Source: Acetatifactor sp. (GTDB lineage Bacteria; Bacillota; Clostridia; Lachnospirales; Lachnospiraceae). From it: a stretch of 8,716 nucleotides of DNA. The stretch spans positions 1 to 8,716 of the forward strand of contig JAEDDX010000085.1 of the NCBI GenBank assembly GCA_016293615.1, written 5' to 3'. This document shows, one piece after another, positions 1 through 6,151 of this stretch (position 1 is its first letter; each line of letters opens with the position of its first letter). Under the pieces are notes generated by a model that saw nothing but the letters and a program-made list of their open reading frames with translations, was not told the origin of the DNA and did no database searches. A program made the position numbers and the translations under genes.

Positions 1-644
1 TCCACCCCATGCTCTGTCAGGAACTGATTGGTCTTGCTGAAGGGTTTGCTGCCGAAGAATCCCCTGTATGCGGACAAAGGGCTCGGATGCGGTGCCTTCA
101 GGATCAAATGCTTCGGGTTGTGAAGCATCTGCGCCTTCGCCTGCGCCGGACTGCCCCAGAGGATGAACACAATCGGCCTGTCCTGCCCATCCAATGCACG
201 AATCGCCGCATCGGTGAACTCCTCCCAACCTTTCATACGGTGGGAATTGGCCATATGCGCGCGCACCGTCAGGACCGTATTGAGCATCAGAACGCCCTGC
301 TTCGCCCATTTCACCAGATACCCGTTGTTCGGAATCGCACATCCCAGATCATCGTGAAGCTCCTTGTAAATATTGACCAGAGAAGGCGGAATCTCCACCT
401 CCGGCTTGACCGAAAAACACAGACCGTGCGCCTGACCGACATTGTGGTACGGGTCCTGCCCGAGGATGACTACCTTCACCTCACTTAAGGGTGTCAGATG
501 AAACGCCTCGAAAATATCATCCGCAGGCGGAAATACCTGCGCCGTGCGATATTCCTCGGACACGAACTCATACAGCTTTTTATAATAAGGCTTCGAAAAT
601 TCAGGCTTCAATTCCGACAGCCAATCATTCGTAATCATACTCAT
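1..644 (-). CDS. ung: Uracil-DNA glycosylase, family 1 (C-terminus cut by window edge)
   Basis: Removes uracil from DNA by cleaving the N-glycosidic bond, which starts base-excision repair in the cytoplasm. The minus strand reads open from ATG at 644-642 to the window edge, giving 214 visible residues. The family is usually about 220-230 residues, so only a few C-terminal residues are missing. The water-activating motif GQDPYH is at residues 62-67 (catalytic Asp64), and the DNA-minor-groove/catalytic-His motif HPSPLS is at 186-191, followed by the typical RGFFGSKPFS. The N-terminus has the usual W8 and the PP(A)xxxIFxAF segment near 39-48. The start ATG overlaps the hisF stop as ATGA, so translational coupling is likely. 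A second ATG two codons in (638-636) is a possible alternative start. A weak AAGGGAG lies about 13 nt upstream inside hisF. The family assignment is very secure; cotranscription with hisHF is inferred from the overlap. Confidence 0.96.
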   Translation of the reverse strand, partial: MSMITNDWLSELKPEFSKPYYKKLYEFVSEEYRTAQVFPPADDIFEAFHLTPLSEVKVVILGQDPYHNVGQAHGLCFSVKPEVEIPPSLVNIYKELHDDLGCAIPNNGYLVKWAKQGVLMLNTVLTVRAHMANSHRMKGWEEFTDAAIRALDGQDRPIVFILWGSPAQAKAQMLHNPKHLILKAPHPSPLSAYRGFFGSKPFSKTNQFLTEHGV

Positions 645-1402
645 ACTCTGACGCTGACTCCCTTATCGCGAAGGTACTCCTTGACCTCCCTGATCTCCAG
701 TTCCTTATAGTGGAACAAAGACGCCGCGAGAACCGCTTCCGCCTTGCCATCCGCTACCGCCTCATAAAAGTGCTCCAGCGTGCCCGCGCCGCCGGACGCG
801 ATGACCGGAATGCTGACTGCCTCCGCTACCGCTTTTGTGAGCTCAATATCATATCCGGCCTTCGTACCGTCGCCGTCCATGCTGGTCAATAAGATCTCAC
901 CCGCGCCGAGACTCTCCGCCTTCTTCGCCCATTCCACGGCATCGATGCCCATATCGACACGACCGCCGTTCTTATAAATATTCCAGCCGCTGCCGTCCTC
1001 TCTGCGCTTTGCATCAATTGCGACCACCACGCACTGACTGCCGAACTTCTCAGCCGCATCCGCGATCAGCTGCGGATTCATGATGGCGGCAGAGTTAATG
1101 CTGATCTTGTCCGCGCCCTCGCGCAGAATTGCCTTGAAATCGTCCACAGTGCGGATACCGCCGCCGACGGTGAAAGGAATGAATACCTTGCTTGCAACCT
1201 CCCTCACCCACTCAAGCTGCGTATCTCTATTATCCGCGGAAGCGTTGATATCCAGGAACACGACCTCGTCGGCACCGGCTTTGTCATAGGCCGCCGCTAC
1301 CTCCGCAGGGTCTCCCGCATCCTTCAAATTCACAAAATTAATCCCTTTTACCACTCGTCCGTCCTTCACGTCCAGACAGGGAATCACTCTCTTCGTGTGC
1401 AT
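641..1402 (-). CDS. hisF: Imidazole glycerol phosphate synthase, cyclase subunit HisF
   Basis: Cyclase half of imidazole glycerol phosphate synthase. It uses ammonia channelled from HisH to convert PRFAR to imidazole glycerol phosphate and AICAR, linking histidine and purine synthesis in the cytoplasm. It is a full-length 253-residue (beta-alpha)8 barrel. The N-terminal RVIPCLDVKDGRVVKG carries catalytic Asp11, and AIDAKRR places the second catalytic Asp at residue 130, the canonical position. Phosphate-binding loops are visible as VGGGIRT (79-85), TSMDGDGTK (173-181) and ASGGAG (202-207). Start: ATG at 1402-1400 with AGGA (1412-1409) six bases upstream within GGAAAGGA. It follows hisH by 48 bp and overlaps ung downstream by 4 bp, so the three probably form one transcript. 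No other his gene is in the window. Confidence 0.98.
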   Translation of the reverse strand: MHTKRVIPCLDVKDGRVVKGINFVNLKDAGDPAEVAAAYDKAGADEVVFLDINASADNRDTQLEWVREVASKVFIPFTVGGGIRTVDDFKAILREGADKISINSAAIMNPQLIADAAEKFGSQCVVVAIDAKRREDGSGWNIYKNGGRVDMGIDAVEWAKKAESLGAGEILLTSMDGDGTKAGYDIELTKAVAEAVSIPVIASGGAGTLEHFYEAVADGKAEAVLAASLFHYKELEIREVKEYLRDKGVSVRV

Positions 1403-1451
1403 CGTCTATCCTTTCCGGTATCGGTCCCTGCCCCATACCTGCGGCAATGAC

Positions 1452-2063
1452 TCATTTGGTCAAAGCAATGAAGTTTTTCAAAATCTGCATACCGACATCC
1501 GAACTTTTCTCCGGATGAAACTGACAGGCAAACACATTGTCCTTCTCGACCGAAGCCTGTACGGTCACGCCATACTCGGTCGTCGCCGTCACGATCGCAG
1601 GGTCCTGCGCCTGCAGATAGTAAGAATGTACGAAGTAAACATAGGCGTTCTCTGCCACTCCCTCAAACAGCCTTCCGCGGTTCGGAAACTGCAGATTGTT
1701 CCAGCCCATATGTGGCACCTTCAAACCGCACGCAGCGGGAATCCTGACGATTTTGCCCTCAAGAAGTCCCAAACCTTCCACGCCGGGGCTCTCCTCACTG
1801 CTTTCAAACAAAAGCTGCAATCCCAGACAGATGCCTAAGAAAGGCGTTCCCTTGGAGGCGACCTGATGAATCACATCCACCAGACCATAGGCATGAAGCT
1901 TCCCCATGGCATCTCCAAAAGCGCCGACGCCCGGCAGAATCACCCCGTCAGCCTTCAGAATCGTCTCAAAGTCCCTGGTCACCACTGCTTCCTCTCCCAG
2001 AAAAGCCAGCGCCTTCTCCACGCTCTTAATATTTCCTGCATCATAATCGATTATTGCGATCAT
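1452..2063 (-). CDS. hisH: Imidazole glycerol phosphate synthase, glutamine amidotransferase subunit HisH
   Basis: Class I glutaminase subunit that releases ammonia from glutamine and feeds it into the HisF barrel. Visible signatures are an N-terminal IAIIDYDAGNIKSVEKAL strand-helix, the oxyanion region LPGVGAFGDAM, the nucleophile elbow GICLGLQLLF and the C-terminal CQFHPEKS. With the start chosen here (203 aa) the triad is Cys79, His183 and Glu185. The open frame extends to a GTG at 2072 and an ATG at 2069. I prefer ATG 2063-2061 because AAGGTGAT (2075-2068) then sits 4 bases upstream as a good Shine-Dalgarno, whereas it would overlap the earlier starts, and because HisH proteins normally begin MIAIIDYxAGN. 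A promoter candidate lies just upstream at 2126-2098. Next to hisF, which is the expected heterodimer arrangement. Confidence 0.97.
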   Translation of the reverse strand: MIAIIDYDAGNIKSVEKALAFLGEEAVVTRDFETILKADGVILPGVGAFGDAMGKLHAYGLVDVIHQVASKGTPFLGICLGLQLLFESSEESPGVEGLGLLEGKIVRIPAACGLKVPHMGWNNLQFPNRGRLFEGVAENAYVYFVHSYYLQAQDPAIVTATTEYGVTVQASVEKDNVFACQFHPEKSSDVGMQILKNFIALTK

Positions 2064-2097
2064 TTTCATCACCTTCGCTGTATGTATTCTTTAGGTC

Positions 2098-2126
2098 ATC
2101 TTACCGATGAAAGCCGAATCCGTCAA
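2098..2126 (-). promoter_or_regulatory. Candidate sigma-A promoter for hisH-hisF-ung
   Basis: On the minus strand TTGACG (2126-2121) is followed by exactly 17 bases and TAAGAT (2103-2098), matching the -35 consensus at 5 of 6 and the -10 at 4 of 6. It lies in the 84-bp gap between the Sir2-like gene and hisH and would give a leader of about 28 nt. Found by eye; a second, readthrough transcript from the upstream gene is also possible because no terminator is seen. Confidence 0.5.
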
Positions 2127-2147
2127 CCCTTTCCTGCGCCAAACGAC

Positions 2148-3050
2148 TTACGGCAGGTCGCCAAGCCAACTAAGCGCATCCAGCGCCACACTGATTCCCC
2201 TGCCGCTTAGATCCTCCGGAAGCTGGTACAGCTTCTCATGGACGCGGATGAGCGTCGCCTTCTGATTATAAAAAGCGATCTTCTCAAACGGCCAGCGGAT
2301 GACGGACGGAAACTCCAGCCCGACGCCCAGCTCAAGTAAGACCACCTTCCTGTTGATCGTACCCTGCAGCCAGCGCCTGTAAAGGCTCCACTTGTCCAGA
2401 TATGAGGCTTCATTGTAAGAATCCGCACAGACCGTATTCAGCACATACGGCGCACCGCAATCCGGGCAACTGCCAAGGAGCGGCGTTTCGGGCACCTTAG
2501 CCTCTCCGCAAAAGAGCGCTTCAAAAAAAGAACGCAATGCCGCCCTGTCTCCTTCCGTTACGGAGACGATCGAATGCTTCCCCTCTCCCTGCTCCTTCGC
2601 ATGCCCCGGCGCTTCTATAGGCTGTGCTTCGGCTCCTGCCTGCTCTGCCTCTTTTTCCAAGCACATCTCGGCACACTGTTTCAAAGAAGTCTGCCCGCAG
2701 GGCATCACGAGACGGTCATGCTTCCATGGATTCTGCGCAATGCGCCCGTCTGTCGCCGTGGAAAGGACAAAACTATTCTTATCCGCGATCAGCCTGCTGA
2801 GCTTCTCCAGAGCGGGCGTGACAATATCAGGAAGCTTCCCTGAGCAGAACTCATTCCAGGCAGGCAGCAGATACAAAAGCCCGTTCTCCTCCAGGAACTG
2901 TTTCCCGCGCCCGTATTCCGGCATCGCCATGATTCGCTTGTGGTCATTCATCTCCTCGCCAAGGCCGACTAAGACAAGGTCGGCGGAGGAAATTATTTGA
3001 AAACATATGGTATTCAAATCTATTCTCTCACTCTCTAAAAAAGAATTCAT
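2148..3050 (-). CDS. Sir2-fold protein with degenerate active-site motifs, function unknown
   Basis: 300 residues. The overall pattern follows the sirtuin Rossmann fold. A hydrophobic strand ADLVLVGLGEEMN (23-35) replaces the usual GAGxS NAD loop. VLSTATDG (95-102) aligns with the TQNxDG region, and MPCGQTSLKQCAEMC (116-130) with the catalytic HG plus first zinc pair. SCPDCGAPYVLNTVC (194-208) is the second zinc pair, and LELGVGLEFPSVIRWPFEKIAF (239-260) matches the late GTSLxVxP segment. Cys126, Cys130, Cys195 and Cys198 could bind zinc; the catalytic His position looks like Cys118. A polar, Glu/Ala/Gly-rich stretch (about 131-160) is a likely disordered insert. Related Sir2-like proteins occur in Clostridia, but I cannot assign a substrate. 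The ATG at 3050-3048 has no clear Shine-Dalgarno, and the first roughly 20 codons are AT-rich unlike the rest, so the start is uncertain (ATG 2951-2949 is an alternative but would cut the first strand). Confidence 0.7.
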   Translation of the reverse strand: MNSFLESERIDLNTICFQIISSADLVLVGLGEEMNDHKRIMAMPEYGRGKQFLEENGLLYLLPAWNEFCSGKLPDIVTPALEKLSRLIADKNSFVLSTATDGRIAQNPWKHDRLVMPCGQTSLKQCAEMCLEKEAEQAGAEAQPIEAPGHAKEQGEGKHSIVSVTEGDRAALRSFFEALFCGEAKVPETPLLGSCPDCGAPYVLNTVCADSYNEASYLDKWSLYRRWLQGTINRKVVLLELGVGLEFPSVIRWPFEKIAFYNQKATLIRVHEKLYQLPEDLSGRGISVALDALSWLGDLP

Positions 3051-5460
3051 TTCTGCTGATACTTACTACTTCACATATGGAATCTATACTATAAAATTCG
3101 CACTTTCATCGTTATTAAAGATTTTAGTCAATCATTCACTCAATGACTTTCTTTCAAACAGGCTCATAATATAGGATGTACCGTTACCCTGATACTGGGG
3201 GACTGACATAATCAGTCTGTAGTGGGACAGCAGATTGGAATCGATCTTCTCACTATTCGTGACTATCACATAATCCACTTCTTCGTTTTCAATATAAGAT
3301 GCTCGAGTTTCCATCAATTCATCAAACTCAATATTGTACCAGCCAAAATATTTTACCTGAGGATCGACTTCAAGTAAAGTATATACTCCGGTATCACAAC
3401 TTGTATAACAAATGACTGAAGGGTTGTTGATGCCTTTATCTTGAATATATGTCATAATCTTGTACTGGGGGGTATCCTCAAGGCTCCACAATGCATATGA
3501 AATACTATTCCCTCCCAGCAGACTGATCAACAATACAACAATGCACAGAAACCCATAGTGCTTTTTCTGAGTTATAGCGATACAAAATCGGTCTTTTACA
3601 CTCATTATGCTTTTTGAAACTGCACTTCTGTTTCTGCTCAAATCAGTCGATGCAAAAGCAAATAATACAAGCATCAAAGCACAAAGAAATGCGTTGCCCA
3701 ATTGACTATGGTCTGTTAAAATGTATCGATATGTACCGAATAAACTAAAGTATAAATCGACATAAACATATATAATATATACCAGGAGCAGACATATATA
3801 TTTTACCAGTCCAATCCCGGATGCACTGGTTTTTCTTGACAGATACCGTTCCAACATTCCAACTCCCTTATATATGATTCTTGCATATAACAAACAAAGA
3901 AAAACAAACATTACAGGAGAGTAGACTTTGATTAGGTATAAGAGAATCGGTACTCCTCCCAAGCATGTAAGAATAACGGAACTGTTCTTTTTGACAAATT
4001 GATCTATCTCGTTCCATTTTTCACAATTCTTCTCAATATTTCCATGTTCTATTCTGTCATATATCATGAATAGTGCAATAGGGTAAAAAGGAAACATTAC
4101 CAGAACCTGATAACAATTCTTATATAGAATACCATATGCCAATATCAAAATGCTTCCCCAAAACATAGCCGAAATACTTTGGTTCACATGTTTTTTAGCA
4201 AATCCAGCTTTTACAATATAAAACAAAAAGAAAAAAGTAACAACTACGGCAGATTCAACTAACAAAATCTCTGCTCCGTTACCTTTCAGTAATCTATCAA
4301 TACACATTGCTATACCGGACTTATCGCTGTTGTATTTACCATAAACGAATAATAGATTATAAAAGTATACTTCGAATAAATCTTTCCACGCGTTATTGAT
4401 TGAGAAATAAGCAATCAACGGAATCGAGCCAACAAAGAATCCAACAAGAAACTCAGCTACACATATTAACAGACGTATCACTTTCTTTTCCACAATGTAC
4501 AGCCATATCAAATACAACACCAGTCCCAGAACCAACCCTAATGAAGTGTATTTTGCCCAAAATAGAGAGGCTGACAACATACCGATCACAAAAACATACA
4601 GGAAAGGGATATCTTTTGGATATATACAGTTAAAATAGGATATTGTTAAATATACAATAATAGAAATAATCGGAATAAAGAATTCCTCAGCGAAACCACC
4701 CTCTTGAAAAGAACCGCAAATACAAATACATACCCCTGAAATAATTGCTATTTTCTCACCTGCTCGCTCTTCGCACGACAACACAAGCAAAGATTTATAT
4801 GAAAAATACATAAAAATCGTACTGGAGATTATCTCTAACAGATAGACGCCCAGATAACCATTATTGTCAACCAGATATGCAAGCATATATAGGAAATATA
4901 AATATAATCCTTTGTGTTCATAAATATCTCTATACAATACTTTTCCATGAAGTATACTCTTACCCGTTGTATAAAAACAACTGACATCAGGTTCTGTATT
5001 AAAAGGGTACAAGAAAGAGTTTTGCGAACAAATTGTCATAATCAATGTGCTAAAGAGAAAGAAGAGCACGATTTTACCTATGTTTTTCGAAAAAGAAGCC
5101 ATTTAAACACCCCATCATTCATAATGATTCAGCAAGGTATCCACCTCTTCCTGTGGAAATCTGATTACCTTTATTTGTTTCTTCGTTTCTCTTCTGATCA
5201 GGCCAAACAACTGCCTGATATACTCCAAGGTAACCTTTGTACTTAATTTTGATTCTCCTGCATTTCTGGGGGAGAATCTATAAGGTATTTCATAAACTGT
5301 ATGGTAATCAGCCATAGCAAGAACTTCCACCATTATCTTCCATCCAACAGGTCTTAAATCCGCATCTTCTATTACTGATTTTTTAAACATAAACAAACCA
5401 CTTGTAGGATCCGATATTTTTCTTAAGGAACTCAACATTATTTTTCCCATATAACGCGCA
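2990..5460. other. AT-rich island spanning the GT-C gene and parts of its two neighbours
   Basis: Hand counts of 60-base blocks give 60% GC at 2881-2940 and 28% at 3001-3060, with the change falling near 2990. They give 33% at 4081-4140, 32% at 5341-5400 and 35% at 5401-5460, then 50%, 52% and 53% for the three blocks from 5461 to 5640. Both edges fall inside coding sequence: codon ~20 of the Sir2-like gene and codon ~140 of the GT2 gene. No inverted repeats, transposase or tRNA flank the segment, so homologous exchange of a glycan cassette is a better reading than transposition. Confidence 0.55.
3132..5102 (-). CDS. Polytopic GT-C-like membrane glycosyltransferase
   Basis: 656 residues, dominated by hydrophobic helices: one at about 11-27, then roughly a dozen more between 68 and 537, ending in a soluble C-terminal domain (about 540-656) probably outside the membrane. 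The first extracytoplasmic loop carries NTEPDVS (35-41; acidic Glu37 and Asp39) and GKVLYRDIYEHKG (53-65), the pattern of GT-C enzymes (GT39/ArnT-like) that use polyprenyl-phosphate sugars. Family knowledge suggests it moves a sugar from a lipid carrier to an envelope glycan, protein or teichoic acid; the acceptor cannot be read from sequence. It starts 12 bp after the GT2 gene with GGGGTG upstream of ATG 5102-5100, so the two are almost certainly cotranscribed and functionally paired. The gene is strikingly AT-rich (hand count 33% GC in 4081-4140) against about 60% in nearby genes, suggesting transfer. An unrelated polytopic role such as a polymerase is less likely. Confidence 0.72.
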   Translation of the reverse strand: MASFSKNIGKIVLFFLFSTLIMTICSQNSFLYPFNTEPDVSCFYTTGKSILHGKVLYRDIYEHKGLYLYFLYMLAYLVDNNGYLGVYLLEIISSTIFMYFSYKSLLVLSCEERAGEKIAIISGVCICICGSFQEGGFAEEFFIPIISIIVYLTISYFNCIYPKDIPFLYVFVIGMLSASLFWAKYTSLGLVLGLVLYLIWLYIVEKKVIRLLICVAEFLVGFFVGSIPLIAYFSINNAWKDLFEVYFYNLLFVYGKYNSDKSGIAMCIDRLLKGNGAEILLVESAVVVTFFFLFYIVKAGFAKKHVNQSISAMFWGSILILAYGILYKNCYQVLVMFPFYPIALFMIYDRIEHGNIEKNCEKWNEIDQFVKKNSSVILTCLGGVPILLYLIKVYSPVMFVFLCLLYARIIYKGVGMLERYLSRKTSASGIGLVKYICLLLVYIIYVYVDLYFSLFGTYRYILTDHSQLGNAFLCALMLVLFAFASTDLSRNRSAVSKSIMSVKDRFCIAITQKKHYGFLCIVVLLISLLGGNSISYALWSLEDTPQYKIMTYIQDKGINNPSVICYTSCDTGVYTLLEVDPQVKYFGWYNIEFDELMETRASYIENEEVDYVIVTNSEKIDSNLLSHYRLIMSVPQYQGNGTSYIMSLFERKSLSE

Positions 5461-5879
5461 GTGCCGGAAACGATCTTTCGGTACAGATTCAGTCCGCCGT
5501 CACTTCCATCGAAGATAAAACGGCTCGGTATACAAAAATCCGCATTCTGCGTCTTCACCACGGCGTACATAGACCTCAAAATCATCGGCGGGTGCTGCAA
5601 ATCGGCATCCATAACAGCCAGATACTTTCCCTGTGCTTTGGAGAATCCCAACAAAACAGCTGTCGCAAGCCCTTTTTCATTCTCGCGATGATACAGACTG
5701 ATATACGGATATTTGTCCTGCATAGCCTGAATTACTATTGGTGTATCGTCCTTGCTGTCATCCACAAAGACAATCTCATATGCTATGCCTGACAACGCCC
5801 TTTCAATTTCCTGCACCAATTTTTCAATATTATCCTTCTCATTGTATGTCGGTATTACAATTGACAATTCGTACTTCAT
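5115..5879 (-). CDS. GT2 family polyprenyl-phosphate glycosyltransferase (DPM1-like, soluble type)
   Basis: 254 residues, GT-A fold. Signatures: SIVIPTYNEKDNI (6-18), the nucleotide-sugar strand EIVFVDDSKDDT (35-46), the metal-binding DADLQHPP (91-98; Asp91 and Asp93), and the DPM1-type RFSPRNAGESKLS (201-213). Family knowledge: it transfers a hexose from a nucleotide sugar to undecaprenyl or dolichyl-type phosphate on the cytoplasmic face. Unlike GtrB-type enzymes (about 310 residues with two C-terminal membrane helices), it ends in a basic, likely amphipathic tail without membrane helices. The downstream GT-C gene is the probable user of the lipid-linked sugar. Start: ATG 5879-5877 with a strong GAGGGGG (5895-5889) nine bases upstream. 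Base composition changes inside the gene: about 50% GC in 5461-5640 but about 34% in 5281-5460, suggesting a mosaic. Confidence 0.9.
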   Translation of the reverse strand: MKYELSIVIPTYNEKDNIEKLVQEIERALSGIAYEIVFVDDSKDDTPIVIQAMQDKYPYISLYHRENEKGLATAVLLGFSKAQGKYLAVMDADLQHPPMILRSMYAVVKTQNADFCIPSRFIFDGSDGGLNLYRKIVSGTARYMGKIMLSSLRKISDPTSGLFMFKKSVIEDADLRPVGWKIMVEVLAMADYHTVYEIPYRFSPRNAGESKLSTKVTLEYIRQLFGLIRRETKKQIKVIRFPQEEVDTLLNHYE

Positions 5880-5888
5880 AATACAATA

Positions 5889-5895
5889 CCCCCTC
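5889..5895 (-). promoter_or_regulatory. Ribosome binding site of the GT2 gene
   Basis: GAGGGGG on the minus strand, nine bases before ATG 5879-5877. It fixes the start of the GT2 gene, which also matches the usual short DPM1 N-terminus ahead of SIVIPTYNE. Confidence 0.75.
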
Positions 5896-5905
5896 TAATA
5901 AACTA

Positions 5906-5934
5906 ATAATATAATATTCAATCCAAAAAAGCAA
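5906..5934 (-). promoter_or_regulatory. Tentative promoter for the GT2/GT-C pair
   Basis: On the minus strand TTGCTT (5934-5929), 17 bases, then TATTAT (5911-5906), placing a start near 5899, about 20 nt before the GT2 start codon and just ahead of its ribosome binding site. The region is so AT-rich that chance matches are common, so this is weak. Confidence 0.35.
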
Positions 5935-6062
5935 TAAAAATCCCCTTGATGACAGGCAAACCACCATGAGCTGAGTTATTCGTCCTGTATTTTAATAACC
6001 ACAACATCTTGTTACTCCACACAAAAAAATTACAAAAATTTGGGTTTTTACCTACTTATATT

Positions 6063-6091
6063 TTGACATTTGGCGCAAGACTTATTATAAT
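6063..6091 (+). promoter_or_regulatory. Exact-consensus sigma-A promoter of the dynamin-like gene
   Basis: TTGACA at 6063-6068, a 17-base spacer (6069-6085) and TATAAT at 6086-6091: 12 of 12 consensus matches with optimal spacing. Transcription should start near 6097-6099, giving a leader of about 54 nt to the GTG start. The spacer contains the small palindrome-like TTGGCGCAA (6070-6078). Confidence 0.88.
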
Positions 6092-6135
6092 ATTATTGGG
6101 GTAATTTCTATATTACGAAAAATAGAACCAATAAT
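6092..6135 (+). repeat. Nested inverted repeats over the transcription start and leader
   Basis: The outer arms ATTATTGG (6092-6099) and CCAATAAT (6128-6135) are perfect complements. The inner arms TTCTAT (6106-6111) and ATAGAA (6122-6127) are also perfect, with a 10-base loop and a 6-base bulge on the left side. The left outer arm lies between the -10 box and the predicted start, so it would be mostly absent from the RNA. The outer pair is therefore better read as a possible DNA operator, and the inner pair as a small leader hairpin just ahead of the ribosome binding site. In AT-rich DNA chance cannot be excluded. Confidence 0.45.
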
Positions 6136-6137
6136 TT

Positions 6138-6144
6138 GGGGAGG
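6138..6144 (+). promoter_or_regulatory. Strong ribosome binding site deciding a GTG start
   Basis: GGGGAGG sits seven bases before GTG at 6152-6154. The in-frame ATG codons further in (6164, 6170) lack any comparable site, so GTG is the start. Confidence 0.88.
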
Positions 6145-6151
6145 TTTTAAC

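Larger units (their letters stand above)
5880..6151. other. Divergent AT-rich intergenic region
   Basis: 272 bp between the leftward GT2 gene and the rightward dynamin-like gene. The right 90 bases hold the consensus promoter, inverted repeats and ribosome binding site of the GTPase gene; the left 55 hold the GT2 ribosome binding site and a weak promoter candidate. The middle (about 5935-6062) has no convincing gene, terminator or structured RNA; I see only AT-rich runs there. Confidence 0.7.

Noticed and set aside
9..488. A 159-codon plus-strand open frame at the window start
   Set aside because: Antisense to ung; its Arg- and Leu-rich composition is typical of shadow frames and it matches no domain I recognise.
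1395..1838. A 147-codon plus-strand open frame
   Set aside because: Antisense to hisH, which has a complete catalytic triad.
3051..3131. Possible promoter (TTGACT at 3131-3126, TATAGT at 3093-3088, minus strand) or terminator between the GT-C and Sir2-like genes
   Set aside because: The TTGACT and TATAGT elements are 32 bases apart, not 16-18, and no GC-rich hairpin with a T-run is present.
5935..6062. Possible riboswitch, small RNA or bidirectional terminator in the middle of the divergent region
   Set aside because: Only short arms such as ACAGG/CCTGT 29 bases apart and A/T runs are seen; there is no stable stem or recognisable conserved core.
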